Part shown: positions 56,710-64,000 of the stretch, one piece after another
Layout: every line of letters starts with the position of its first letter
Numbering within the stretch: the stretch's first letter is position 1
Assembly: GCA_003241055.1 (NCBI GenBank)
Contig: QFOD01000009.1
Coordinates: 1 to 64,000 of the forward strand
Origin: Roseateles depolymerans
GTDB taxonomy: Bacteria; Pseudomonadota; Gammaproteobacteria; Burkholderiales; Burkholderiaceae_C
Length of the DNA: 64,000 bases
Direction: 5' to 3'
Position numbers and translations under genes: made by a program
The notes under the pieces: generated by a model
Told to the model about the DNA's origin: nothing
Database searches by the model: none
The model's input: only the letters and a program-made list of their open reading frames with translations

Positions 56710-57957
56710 TCAGCCGATGACGCGCCGGTCCTCGATCAGGCGCCCGTCGTTGGGCAGGCTGCCGGGTGCCACCAGCGTCACCTCGGCGCGCAGCTTGGTC
56801 AGCTCGCGCAGCGTGGTGCCCAGCAGCTCGGCCAGCCCGGCCGGCTGACCCGGCACCTCGACCAGCAGCGTCAGGCGGTCGTTCGCCATCTCGCCCTCCA
56901 CCACCAGACGCACCCGCCGCAGTGCCGGATGGCGCTTCTGCAGCTCGGCCACCTGGCCGGCATGCACGAACATGCCGCGCACCTTGGCCGACTGGTCGGC
57001 CCGCCCCAGCCAGCCGCGCAGCCGCTGGTTGCTGCGCCCGCAAGGACTGCCACCCGGCAGCACGGCCGACAGGTCGCCGGTGGCGAAGCGGATCAGCGGG
57101 TAGTCGGGGCTGAAGCTGGTCACCACCACCTCGCCCACCTCGCCCTCGGGCAGCGGCTCGCCGCTGCCGGGCCGCACGATCTCCACCAGCACGCCCTCGT
57201 CCACCACCAGGCCCTGGCGCGCGGCGGTCTCGTAGGCGATCAGGCCCAGGTCGGCGGTGGCGTAGCACTGGTAGGCATCCAGCCCACGCTCCGCGAACCA
57301 GGTGACCAGCGCCGGCGGGCAGGCCTCGCCGCTGACCAGCGCATGGCGCAGCGACAGCGGCTGGCCAGCCTCGGCGGCCCGCTCGTAGAGGATGCGCAGA
57401 AAGCTGGGCGTGCCGGCATAGGCCTCGGGCGTCAGATCCAGCACGGCCTGCAGCTGCAGCTCGGTATTGCCCACGCCGCCCGGCACGCTGGCCGCACCCA
57501 ACGCGCGCAGCCCGGCTTCCATCATGGCGCCGGCCGGGGTCAGGTGGTAGCTGAAGCTCACATGGGCCAACTGGCCCGCGCGGATGCCGGCGGCGAACAG
57601 CGCCCGCGCAATGCGCCACGGGTCGACCGAGGCGGCTTCGGGTTCGGGCTCGTAAAGCGGCCCGGGCGACTGAAAGATGCGCCGCGGTGCAGTGGCCGCA
57701 TAACCACCCAGCCGCAGGGCACGACGGGCAGCCTGCGCCGCGGCCAGGCTGCTCTTGCGGGTCAGCGGCAGCGCCGCCAGCGCTTCGCGCGAAACCACCC
57801 CGGCCGCGTCGACCCCGGCCAGCAGCTCCGCATAGGCCGGACAGCTCGCCTGGGCATGCGCAACCTGCGCCGGCAGCGCGGCCATCAGGGCCGCCTCGCG
57901 CACGGCTGGCGGGCGGGTTTCCTGTGCATCGAAGAAGCCGCCGGGGTTGCGTGTCAT
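56710..57957 (-). CDS. PaaK-like acyl/aryl-CoA ligase (415 aa)
   Basis: The protein belongs to the ANL adenylating superfamily, phenylacetate-CoA ligase group: HVSFSYHLTPAGAMMEAGLRALGAASVPGG, LRHALVSGEACPPALVTWF, AYQCYATADLGLIAYE (substrate/AMP region), GEVVVTSFSPDYPLIRFATGDLS and the hinge GRADQSAKVRGMFVHAGQV. It would activate an organic acid to its CoA ester; the acid is unknown. ATG 57957 overlaps the small upstream gene (ATGA). It ends the liv-type transporter cluster, suggesting that the imported compound or a product is its substrate. Confidence 0.87.
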   Translation of the reverse strand: MTRNPGGFFDAQETRPPAVREAALMAALPAQVAHAQASCPAYAELLAGVDAAGVVSREALAALPLTRKSSLAAAQAARRALRLGGYAATAPRRIFQSPGPLYEPEPEAASVDPWRIARALFAAGIRAGQLAHVSFSYHLTPAGAMMEAGLRALGAASVPGGVGNTELQLQAVLDLTPEAYAGTPSFLRILYERAAEAGQPLSLRHALVSGEACPPALVTWFAERGLDAYQCYATADLGLIAYETAARQGLVVDEGVLVEIVRPGSGEPLPEGEVGEVVVTSFSPDYPLIRFATGDLSAVLPGGSPCGRSNQRLRGWLGRADQSAKVRGMFVHAGQVAELQKRHPALRRVRLVVEGEMANDRLTLLVEVPGQPAGLAELLGTTLRELTKLRAEVTLVAPGSLPNDGRLIEDRRVIG

Positions 57958-58262
57958 TCGTCGTCCTTCCAGCGCGTCAGCCGACGCTTGATCTCGTCCT
58001 GCAGCCTGCGCGCCTCGGCAGCGGACCGGACCGTGGACGTCTCCCACTCGGGCGTGCGCGCGGGGCGCCGCGCCAGCTGCACCTTCAGCGCCTCGGGCGG
58101 TTCGCCCTCCAGCGCCAGCTTGAGCACCAGGTCCGCCCCCAGCATCCAGCCCTCGCTGCGCTCGGCCAGCACGCGCTGGTCGCGCAGCCAGCGCTTGAGC
58201 GTCAGCTGCGCCTGCCCGGCATCAAACGGCGGGGGTGCAATGTCCCAGGTTTCTTCGGCCAT
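57954..58262 (-). CDS. Small unknown protein linked to the CoA ligase (102 aa)
   Basis: No named family is recognised. The start at 58262 is set by AAGGAG six bases upstream; earlier ATGs (58277, 58286) lack such a site. The N-terminal half (AQLTLKRWLRDQRVLAERSEGWMLGADLVLKLAL) and a charged C-terminal helix (AAEARRLQDEIKRRLTRWKDDE) suggest a compact helical protein. It is translated with the CoA-ligase gene through an ATGA overlap. Confidence 0.7.
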   Translation of the reverse strand: MAEETWDIAPPPFDAGQAQLTLKRWLRDQRVLAERSEGWMLGADLVLKLALEGEPPEALKVQLARRPARTPEWETSTVRSAAEARRLQDEIKRRLTRWKDDE

Positions 58263-58301
58263 CGACAGCTCCTTCATCCCACTCATACTGATCCAGCGGC
58301 C

Positions 58302-58446
58302 ACCGTGGGACCGGCTCTGCCGGCCCACAGGTGGTTGCCAAAGCCTGAGGCCTTGGCCTTCGCCAGGCGCAAACAGTCCGCAGGACTGTTTGCGTCCGGG
58401 CTCAGCCCCCTTGAGGGGGCGCGCGAAGCGCGTAGGGGGTGGGTCA
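58302..58446. repeat. Stop-adjacent hairpin repeat, copy C
   Basis: The modules are CCGTGGGACCGG...CCGGCCCACAGG, CAAAGCC-TGA-GGCCTTGG, CGCAAACAGTCC-GCA-GGACTGTTTGCG (12-bp arms), CCCCCTTGAGGGGG, GCGCGCGAAGCGCG and TAGGGGGTGGGTCA. The final TCA is the livF stop codon on the minus strand. It separates livF from the small unknown gene. Confidence 0.85.
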
Positions 58447-59250
58447 TGCCAGCCAGCGCTTGCGGCGCTTGTAGCTCTTCACATCCTTGAAGCTGCGCCG
58501 CCCCTCCCCGCCCACGCCGAGGTAGAACTCCTTCACGTCCTCGTTGTCGCGCAGCGAGGCCGCGCTGCCGTCCATCACGATACGGCCGTTCTCGAGGATG
58601 TAGCCGTAGTCTGCATAGCGCAGCGCCATCGCGGTGTTCTGCTCGGCCAGCAGGAAGGTGGTCTTTTCCTTGGCATTGAGGTCGCGCACGATCTCGAACA
58701 CCTCCTCGACGATCTGCGGCGCCAGGCCCATCGAGGGCTCGTCCAGCAGCACCATCTTCGGATCGGCCATCAGCGCGCGGCCGATGGCGCACATCTGCTG
58801 TTCGCCGCCCGAGGTGTAGGCCGCCTGGCTGGCACGCCGGGTCTTGAGGCGCGGGAAGTAGGCGTAGACCTTGTCCAGCGTGTCGCGCACCGCGGCCTTG
58901 CCGTCACGCCGGGTGTAGGCGCCGGTCAGCAGGTTCTCCTCGATGGTGAGGTGGGCGAAGCAGTGACGCCCCTCCATCACCTGCACCACACCCCGTTCCA
59001 CCATGGCCGCGGTGGACAGCTTCTCGATGCGCTCGCCGCGCAGCTCGATGCCGCCCTTGGTGACCTCGCCGCGCTCGCCTTCCAGCAGGTTGGAGACGGC
59101 CCGTAGCGTGGTGGTCTTGCCCGCGCCGTTGCCCCCGAGCAGGGCCACGACGCTGCCCTGCTGCACCTGCAGCGAGACGCCCTTGAGCACGAGGATCACG
59201 TGGTTGTAGATGACCTCGATGCCGTTGACGTTGAGGAGGGGTTGGGTCAT
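58444..59250 (-). CDS. livF: Branched-chain amino acid-type ABC transporter ATPase, LivF type
   Basis: The ATPase begins LLNVNGIEVIYNHVILVLKGVSLQVQQGSVVALLGGNGAGKTTTLRAVSNLLEGERG, with Walker A GGNGAGKTT. The signature is TSGGEQQM (T for the usual L), Walker B MVLLDEPSMGLAP and the H-loop region AEQNTAMAL. ATG 59250, 268 aa, slightly longer than usual because of a basic tail (KSYKRRKRWLA). A 543-bp palindromic element separates it from livK, and a hairpin repeat follows its stop. Confidence 0.92.
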   Translation of the reverse strand: MTQPLLNVNGIEVIYNHVILVLKGVSLQVQQGSVVALLGGNGAGKTTTLRAVSNLLEGERGEVTKGGIELRGERIEKLSTAAMVERGVVQVMEGRHCFAHLTIEENLLTGAYTRRDGKAAVRDTLDKVYAYFPRLKTRRASQAAYTSGGEQQMCAIGRALMADPKMVLLDEPSMGLAPQIVEEVFEIVRDLNAKEKTTFLLAEQNTAMALRYADYGYILENGRIVMDGSAASLRDNEDVKEFYLGVGGEGRRSFKDVKSYKRRKRWLA

Positions 59251-59287
59251 GGCGTTGCTCCGCGCGTTCGCGAGATGGTGATATTCC

Positions 59288-59854
59288 GGCAAGGCCCGTG
59301 CCGGGATTTCGCCCCGGCGGGCGACCTACTTTCTGTCCCGCCAGAAAGTAGGCAAAGAGCTCCCCCCGACCGCCCCGCCCCTCGCGCTGCTCGGGGTGCC
59401 CTGCGATGCTCGGTCCTGGAGCCCCGCGCCGAACTCGCGTCGCTACGCTCTGCTCGAACAGGCGGCGCGAGTCAGTGCCTGAGGTGCGCTGCGCGCACGG
59501 GCTCCAGGCCCTGCGCTTCTCGGCGGGGCTCAAGGGGGTAAGACGAAGACCTCGGGGCGAACGGCGGGAGGATTGGGCTGTTGGCTGTTGGCTGCTTGGG
59601 TTTCCCCTGCTAAACCGCCGAGAAACACAGAAGCCCAGGGCGCGCGCGCAGCGCGCTTCAAGAACTGACTTCGCGCCCCTTTGTCTGAACGGAGCGTAGC
59701 GAAGTGAGTTGGGCGCGGCCCCGGGCTCCGAGCATCGCAGGGCACCCCGAAGCGCAGCGCAGGGGCGGTTTTGCAGGGGCCGCTCTTTGCCCACTTTCTG
59801 GCGGACCAGAAAGTGGGTCGCCCGCGGGGGCGAAATCCCCGCATGGGCCTTGCC
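59288..59854. repeat. 543-bp palindromic intergenic element, copy 2
   Basis: The core 59300-59842 is exactly 543 bp, like copy 1 at 34165-34707. Here the terminal inverted repeat extends a further 12 bp on each side (GGCAAGGCCC at 59288-59297 pairs with GGGCCTTGCC at 59845-59854). The end hairpins CCTACTTTCTG/CAGAAAGTAGG (left) and CCCACTTTCTG/CAGAAAGTGGG (right) show compensatory base changes. It lies between livK and livF. Confidence 0.9.
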
Positions 59855-59881
59855 ATCAGCACGGATTGGCGCACAGCCACC

Positions 59882-61198
59882 TCAGCTCTGACACTCCGCC
59901 GGCGTCCGCCTTGTGAGCTTCTTCTCCGCCGCGTACTTGTCCGCCGCCGCCTTCACCATGGGCTTGAGGATCTGCTCGTCGGCCTGGTACCAGTCGGACG
60001 AGAAGTTCCACTTCTTGCCGTCCCAGGTGTGCACCCGCACCCAGCTGGAGCCCTGGTGGTCGGTGCAACTGGTGCTGATGGGGCGGATCACGCCGGTCAG
60101 GCCCAGGCCGCTCAGCTTCTTGTCGTCCAGCGCCAGGTTCTCCAGGCCCCAGCGCACCTGCTCGCCGGTCATCACCTTGCCCTTGCCGAAGCGCTCCTGC
60201 GCGCGCCGCACGCCCTCCACCGCCAGCGCCTGGATGACCAGGCCGCGCGTGTAGAGCACCGAGCCCACCTCGTCGCGCGCGCCCGTGCCCTGGCCCTTGT
60301 CGTGCACGAACCTCAGCACGTCCTGGATGACCTTGGGCGCGGTGCCCGAGGTGTTGAGGTTGAGCGCGTTGTAGCCCTTGGCGCCCTCGCCCACGTCCTT
60401 CACGTCCGGCTCGGCGCCCGACCACCAGACGCCGTACATCTTCTCGCGCGGGTAGCCGGTGGCCTGGGCCTCCTTCAGCGCGGTGGAGTTCATCACGCCC
60501 CAGCCCCACAGCAGCACATAGTCGGGCCGCTGCTTGCGCACCTCCAGCCACGCGCTCTTCTGCTCCACGCCCGGCGCGGTCACCGGGATCTTGATGAGCT
60601 CGAAACCATGCATCTTCTGGCGCTCGTCCAGCACCGGGATGGGCTCCTTGCCGAAGGGGCTGTCGTGGTAGACCAGCGCAATCTTCTTGCCCTTGAGCTT
60701 GTCCAAGCCGCCCTCCTTCTTGCCCAGGTGCTGGATCAGCACGTCGGCGGCGGTCCAGTAGCTGCCCATCAGCGGGAAGTTCCACGCGAACACGCCGCCG
60801 TCGGCCGCGGCCGAGAGGCCGTAACCCAGCGTGATCAGCGGGATCTTGTCGGCCGGCACCTTGTCGGTCAGCGCGAAGGTAATGCCGGTGGCCTGCGGAT
60901 CGAACACGCTCGCCCCCTTGCCCTTGAGCCGCTCGTAGCACTCCACGCCCTTGTCGGTCGCGTAGCCGGTCTCGCATTCCTCGAACGTGAGCTTCACGCC
61001 GTTGACGCCGCCATCGCGCGCATTGATCAGCTTGATGTAGTCCTGCTTGCCATTGGCCCAGGGCGTGCCGTTGGGCGAATAGGGCCCGGTGCGGTAGACC
61101 AGCAGCGGGAAGAACTGCTCCTTGGCCTGAGCCTGCGCGGCCGGGGCCGCGAGCAGTTGCAGGGCGGCCAGCGCCGCACAGCTGATGAAGGTCTTCAT
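59882..61198 (-). CDS. livK: Branched-chain amino acid-type ABC transporter substrate-binding protein
   Basis: A signal peptide (KTFISCAALAALQLLAAPAAQA) leads a 438-aa LivK-type protein: FFPLLVYRTGPYSPNGTPWANGKQDYIKLINARDGGVNGVKL, LKGKKIALVYHDSPFGKEPI and DYVLLWGWGVMNSTALKEAQATGYP. It is longer than LivJ/LivK (about 370 aa) and matches the group found beside CoA-ligase genes in betaproteobacteria. The ligand is unknown; an aromatic or short organic acid is an inference from the ligase gene. Confidence 0.88.
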   Translation of the reverse strand: MKTFISCAALAALQLLAAPAAQAQAKEQFFPLLVYRTGPYSPNGTPWANGKQDYIKLINARDGGVNGVKLTFEECETGYATDKGVECYERLKGKGASVFDPQATGITFALTDKVPADKIPLITLGYGLSAAADGGVFAWNFPLMGSYWTAADVLIQHLGKKEGGLDKLKGKKIALVYHDSPFGKEPIPVLDERQKMHGFELIKIPVTAPGVEQKSAWLEVRKQRPDYVLLWGWGVMNSTALKEAQATGYPREKMYGVWWSGAEPDVKDVGEGAKGYNALNLNTSGTAPKVIQDVLRFVHDKGQGTGARDEVGSVLYTRGLVIQALAVEGVRRAQERFGKGKVMTGEQVRWGLENLALDDKKLSGLGLTGVIRPISTSCTDHQGSSWVRVHTWDGKKWNFSSDWYQADEQILKPMVKAAADKYAAEKKLTRRTPAECQS

Positions 61199-61234
61199 GG
61201 CGAATGTCTCCTGTCGTCGTTGTGATGCGGGAAC

Positions 61235-62299
61235 TCAATGGGGGAAGGGCCAGAGACGTAGCTTCTCTTTCGCGGTGGCCCACAGCCGGGCCAGGCCATG
61301 GGGCTCCTTGATCAGGAAGAACACGATCAGCGCGCCGAAGATCATCAGCGCCAGGTGGGAGGCGGTGGCGGTATCGATGGGCAGGCCGGTCCAGTAGGGC
61401 AGCTGGTCCAGGATCAACGGCAGCACCACGATGAAGGCGGCGCCGAAGAAGGCCCCCGAGATGGAGCCCAGACCGCCGATGATGACCATGAACAGCAGGT
61501 CGAAGCTGCGGTTGATGCCGAAGGCCGCGGGCTCCCAGGAGCCCAGGTGCACGAAGCCCCACAGCGCGCCGGCCACGCCGATGATGAAGCTGCTGACGGC
61601 AAACGCACTGAGCTTGGCCTGCACGGGCCGGATGCCGATGACGGCGGCCGCCACGTCCATGTCGCGCATGGCCATCCAGCTGCGGCCAATGTGGCCGCGC
61701 ACCAGGTTTTTGGTGAACAGCGCGAACACCACCACGAAGCTCAGGCACAGCAGGTAGCGCGAGGCCGGCGATTCGATCGGCAGGCCGGCCAGGTTCAGCC
61801 CGGCGACGCTGACCGAACCCGAGGACGAATCATTGGTGACCCACTTGAGCCGCAGGCAGGCCCAGTCCACGAAGAACTGCGCGGCCAGCGTGGCCACGGC
61901 CAGGTACAGCCCCTTGATGCGCAGCGACGGCAGGCCGAAGGCCACGCCCACCAGCATCGCCCCCGCCCCGCCGGCCAGCAGGCTGAGAATCAGCGGCATG
62001 CCGTCCACCCGCGCCTGGCAGTTGTAGGCGACATAGGCCCCCACGGCCATGAAGGCGCCCGAGCCCAGCGAGATCTGCCCGCAATAGCCCACCAGCACGT
62101 TCAGCCCCAGCGCCGCGAGGCTGAGGATCAGGAAGGGAATGAAGACCGCGCGCAGCAGGTATTCGCTGGCCCCCAGCGGCACGGCGACGAAGGCCAGGGC
62201 CATCAGCACGGCCATGGCGATGCGGTCCTGGCGTATCGGCAGGATCTGGCTGTCCGACGGGTAGCTGGTCTTGAACTGGCCGTTTTCGCGGTAGAGCAT
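61235..62299 (-). CDS. livM: Branched-chain amino acid-type ABC transporter permease, LivM type
   Basis: The 354-aa permease has about ten helices: AMAVLMALAFVAVPLGA, FIPFLILSLAALGLNVLVGYCGQISLGSGAFMAVGAY (LivM signature GYCGQISLG), GLPSLRIKGLYLAVATLAAQF, SWMAMRDMDVAAAVIGIRPVQAKLSAFAVSSF (ATPase-contact loop) and SFDLLFMVIIGGLGSISGAFFGA. ATG 62299. The lipoprotein gene upstream separates it from livH. Confidence 0.93.
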   Translation of the reverse strand: MLYRENGQFKTSYPSDSQILPIRQDRIAMAVLMALAFVAVPLGASEYLLRAVFIPFLILSLAALGLNVLVGYCGQISLGSGAFMAVGAYVAYNCQARVDGMPLILSLLAGGAGAMLVGVAFGLPSLRIKGLYLAVATLAAQFFVDWACLRLKWVTNDSSSGSVSVAGLNLAGLPIESPASRYLLCLSFVVVFALFTKNLVRGHIGRSWMAMRDMDVAAAVIGIRPVQAKLSAFAVSSFIIGVAGALWGFVHLGSWEPAAFGINRSFDLLFMVIIGGLGSISGAFFGAAFIVVLPLILDQLPYWTGLPIDTATASHLALMIFGALIVFFLIKEPHGLARLWATAKEKLRLWPFPH

Positions 62300-62318
62300 C
62301 TTCGAAGGTTCCTTCGGC

Positions 62319-63032
62319 TTAATGCACGACGTACACGACTTCTTGCGGACTGATACGCAACTCGACCTTACGAACTGCCGGGGTAGTTGAGCCGTCTGTG
62401 CCGTCGACTGCCAAGGCACGCACGGTTCCGAATCGAAGCAGCAGCACCTCGAGAATGTCTGGGGCGGCGTCGAACTCCAATTGAACGCAGATGCGCCTAT
62501 CAACGCGCAAGGCGGCCTCTCCTGGAGTCAACGAGGCCGCCTCAATTCGAAACCTTGGAACGCAGGGAAAGGCCCCCAACGCAACCTTGGACGGTGCAAT
62601 CGACACACCGTGGGGTTTGATCAAATGCCCGTCGATCTCAACGAGCGCGAACGTTTGCGGCGCCGCCGGCACCAATTCCACCGCAACCCGCAATGGCTGC
62701 AGGCGGCCATTGCGCGTCGGTGAACGTTCGACGACGGGAAGCGCCCCGGCCGAGTTCACTTGCGTTGAAGCTTGGATCTGCCCGGAGACCAGAAAGCGCG
62801 CGCGCAACACGCCCACTGTGTACGTTGGCGTCTCCGCGTTGTCGGCGCCCGCGGCGTTAGGCACTGCGACACCATCAACCAATACCTGGGACACCTTGCG
62901 CACCACGTATGTATCCTGACCCAACGTACAGCCGACCAAAGCATGGGCCAGAGCTAATAGCGCGGTGGGCCCTGCTGTTGCAGAGATGGTGGCTTTTGAG
63001 GCGCGGAGGATGCAGAGCATGGCGCGACTCAT
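62319..63032 (-). CDS. Unknown predicted lipoprotein inserted in the liv operon (237 aa)
   Basis: No named family is recognised. The N-terminus (MSRAMLCILRASKATISATAGPTALLALAHALVGC) is a long signal-like segment with a possible lipobox LVGC, though the n-region is unusually long. The rest looks beta-rich: DTYVVRKVSQVLVDGVAV, TPTYTVGVLRARFLVSG, RFRIEAASLTPGEAALRVDRRICVQLEF and VRKVELRISPQEVVYVVH. GC is lower than in livH and livM. Its ATG overlaps the livH stop (ATGA) and it ends 19 bp before livM, so it is co-translated with the transporter. Possibly an envelope accessory or a later insertion. Confidence 0.65.
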   Translation of the reverse strand: MSRAMLCILRASKATISATAGPTALLALAHALVGCTLGQDTYVVRKVSQVLVDGVAVPNAAGADNAETPTYTVGVLRARFLVSGQIQASTQVNSAGALPVVERSPTRNGRLQPLRVAVELVPAAPQTFALVEIDGHLIKPHGVSIAPSKVALGAFPCVPRFRIEAASLTPGEAALRVDRRICVQLEFDAAPDILEVLLLRFGTVRALAVDGTDGSTTPAVRKVELRISPQEVVYVVH

Positions 63033-63958
63033 ACCCTGTCAATGATCTTCTCGCCGAACAGCCCCTGGGGCCGCACCAGCAGCACGCCCAGCACCAGCAC
63101 ATAGCCGAACCAGTACTCGATGCCGCCGCCCATCAGGCTGCCGAGATAGGCCTCGGACAGCTTCTCGCCGACGCCGATCAGCAGGCCGCCGACGATGGCG
63201 CCGGGCACGCTGGTCAGCCCGCCCAGGATGACCACTGGCAGGGCCTTGAGTGCCACCAACGACAGCGAGAACTGCACGCCCAGCTTGCTGCCCCAGATCA
63301 TGCCGGCCACCAGCGCCACGAAGCCCGCCACGCTCCACACGATGACCCAGATGCGCGAGAGCGGAATGCCTATGCTCTGCGCGGCCTGGTGGTCGTCGGC
63401 CACGGCCCGCAGCGCGCGGCCGGTGGCCGTCTTCTGGAAGAACAGGCTGAGGGACGCCACCAGGGCGGCGGCGATCAGCGCGGCGTAGAGGTCTTCCTTG
63501 CTGACGAGGATGCCGCCCTCGAAGGTCTGCTCGAACAGGAACATCGGATCCTTGGGCAGGCCGATGTCTATCTTGTAGATGTCGTTGCCGAACAGGGTCT
63601 GGCCCAGGCCCTCAAGCAGGTAGGCGATGCCCAGCGTCGCCATCAGCAGCGTCACGCCCTCCTGGTTCACCAGCCTCGAGAGCACCAGCCGCTCCACCAG
63701 CCAGGCCACGGCCACCATCACCGCCAGCGCGCCGCCAAACGCCAGCAGGTTGACGAGCAGTTTGTCCTCCAGCCCCGTGAGGCGCGGCAGCCATTCGGCC
63801 AAGCGCGCCATCGCCAGCGCCGCGAACAGCACCATCGCGCCCTGCGCGAAGTTGAAGACGCCGCTGGCCTTGAAGATCAGCACGAAGCCCAGCGCGATCA
63901 GCGAATACAGCATGCCGGCCATCAGGCCGCCAATGAGAGTCTCAAGGAATGGTCCCAT
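63029..63958 (-). CDS. livH: Branched-chain amino acid-type ABC transporter permease, LivH type
   Basis: The 309-aa permease begins LETLIGGLMAGMLYSLIALGFVLIFKASGVFNFAQGAMVLFAALAM, the LivH signature (GVFNFAQGA). It has the ATPase-contact loop RALRAVADDHQAAQSIGIPLSRIWVIVWSVAGFVALVAG and ends LVLGVLLVRPQGLFGEKIIDRV. ATG 63958 is preferred since GAGGGG lies 6 nt upstream; a GTG directly before it is too close. The upstream gene is the end of livG. Confidence 0.94.
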   Translation of the reverse strand: MGPFLETLIGGLMAGMLYSLIALGFVLIFKASGVFNFAQGAMVLFAALAMARLAEWLPRLTGLEDKLLVNLLAFGGALAVMVAVAWLVERLVLSRLVNQEGVTLLMATLGIAYLLEGLGQTLFGNDIYKIDIGLPKDPMFLFEQTFEGGILVSKEDLYAALIAAALVASLSLFFQKTATGRALRAVADDHQAAQSIGIPLSRIWVIVWSVAGFVALVAGMIWGSKLGVQFSLSLVALKALPVVILGGLTSVPGAIVGGLLIGVGEKLSEAYLGSLMGGGIEYWFGYVLVLGVLLVRPQGLFGEKIIDRV

Positions 63959-63968
63959 CACAAGCCCC

Positions 63969-64000
63969 TCAGTGGCCAGCGCCGAGGTAGGCGCGGATCA
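63969..64000 (-). CDS. livG: LivG-type ABC ATPase, C-terminal end only
   Basis: The last nine codons before a TGA at 63969-63971 read I-R-A-Y-L-G-A-G-H. The A-Y-L-G motif is the usual C-terminus of LivG ATPases, and the position directly before livH (10 bp) fits. The rest lies outside the window. Confidence 0.7.
   Translation of the reverse strand, partial: IRAYLGAGH

Noticed and set aside
57954..58286. Longer start (ATG 58286 or 58277) for the small gene before the CoA ligase
   Set aside because: The AAGGAG six bases before ATG 58262 marks the start; the longer forms include that ribosome site in the coding part.
1..64000. CRISPR arrays, rRNA genes, intact insertion sequences, replication origins
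   Set aside because: No regularly spaced direct repeats, no rRNA-like sequence, and the only transposase trace is the decayed IS110 fragment near 26.9 kb.

Overview
The window is high-GC DNA of betaproteobacterial (Burkholderiales) type, most like the Roseateles/Rubrivivax/Leptothrix group (Sphaerotilaceae or Comamonadaceae). The reasons are the petABC-sspA-sspB block, hisI-hisE-hinT-tatABC synteny, argB near slmA, a Bug-family binding protein and two PEP-CTERM proteins. I cannot name the species from sequence alone.

1-5.1 kb is the tRNA-proximal end of an integrated element inserted next to tRNA-Thr(TGT). It carries a tyrosine integrase translationally coupled to a DUF1016/YhcG-type nuclease, a RadC/JAB protein, a DUF2958 protein and a small unknown. 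The DUF2958 and RadC genes share a duplicated leader of about 210 bp. 5.1-9.2 kb is core: sspB, sspA and the cytochrome bc1 operon petA-petB-petC. 9.4-26.1 kb is mostly housekeeping: mscL, a DUF1631 protein, nif3-yhiN-pdxA, a DegS/DegQ-like protease, a DUF815-mutT-hisI-hisE-hinT-tatA-tatB-tatC run, slmA, an orphan NarL-type regulator, a HAD nucleotidase, argB, a lipoprotein, a CDF transporter, dtd and a cupin. 26.1-27.1 kb is a small accessory pocket with a lower-GC unknown gene and a decayed IS110 transposase.

27.2-44.8 kb is a one-directional, largely overlapping carbohydrate locus that I interpret as a beta-1,2-glucan utilisation system. It holds a GH1 beta-glucosidase, a LacI regulator, a TonB-dependent receptor, a GH144-type (glycoamylase-fold) endo-beta-1,2-glucanase, an ABC sugar importer (binding protein plus two permeases), an unassigned secreted 991-aa (alpha/alpha)6-type protein, a secreted lipoprotein esterase, and a GH94 phosphorylase whose length fits 1,2-beta-oligoglucan phosphorylase. 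In the proposed route the glucanase cuts polymer, the receptor and ABC importer bring in oligosaccharides, the phosphorylase releases glucose-1-phosphate, and the GH1 enzyme finishes sophorose. A LacI-type operator sits over the promoter before GH1, and the same 14-mer recurs inside the receptor gene.

44.9-56.7 kb holds a CapA-like protein, a PEP-CTERM protein, a membrane protein overlapping a Ser/Thr kinase that converges on an ECF sigma gene, a PEP-CTERM glycerophosphodiesterase, a Bug protein, and a NarL-type two-component pair that converges with an 83-bp overlap. 56.7-64 kb is a branched-chain-amino-acid-type ABC importer operon (livG end, livH, an inserted lipoprotein gene, livM, livK, livF) followed by a small unknown and a PaaK-like CoA ligase.

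Two intergenic repeat families stand out. One is a 543-bp, almost fully palindromic element present in two equal-length copies, one inside the glucan locus and one inside the liv operon. The other is a mosaic hairpin repeat present in three copies, each ending exactly at the stop codon of a minus-strand gene.
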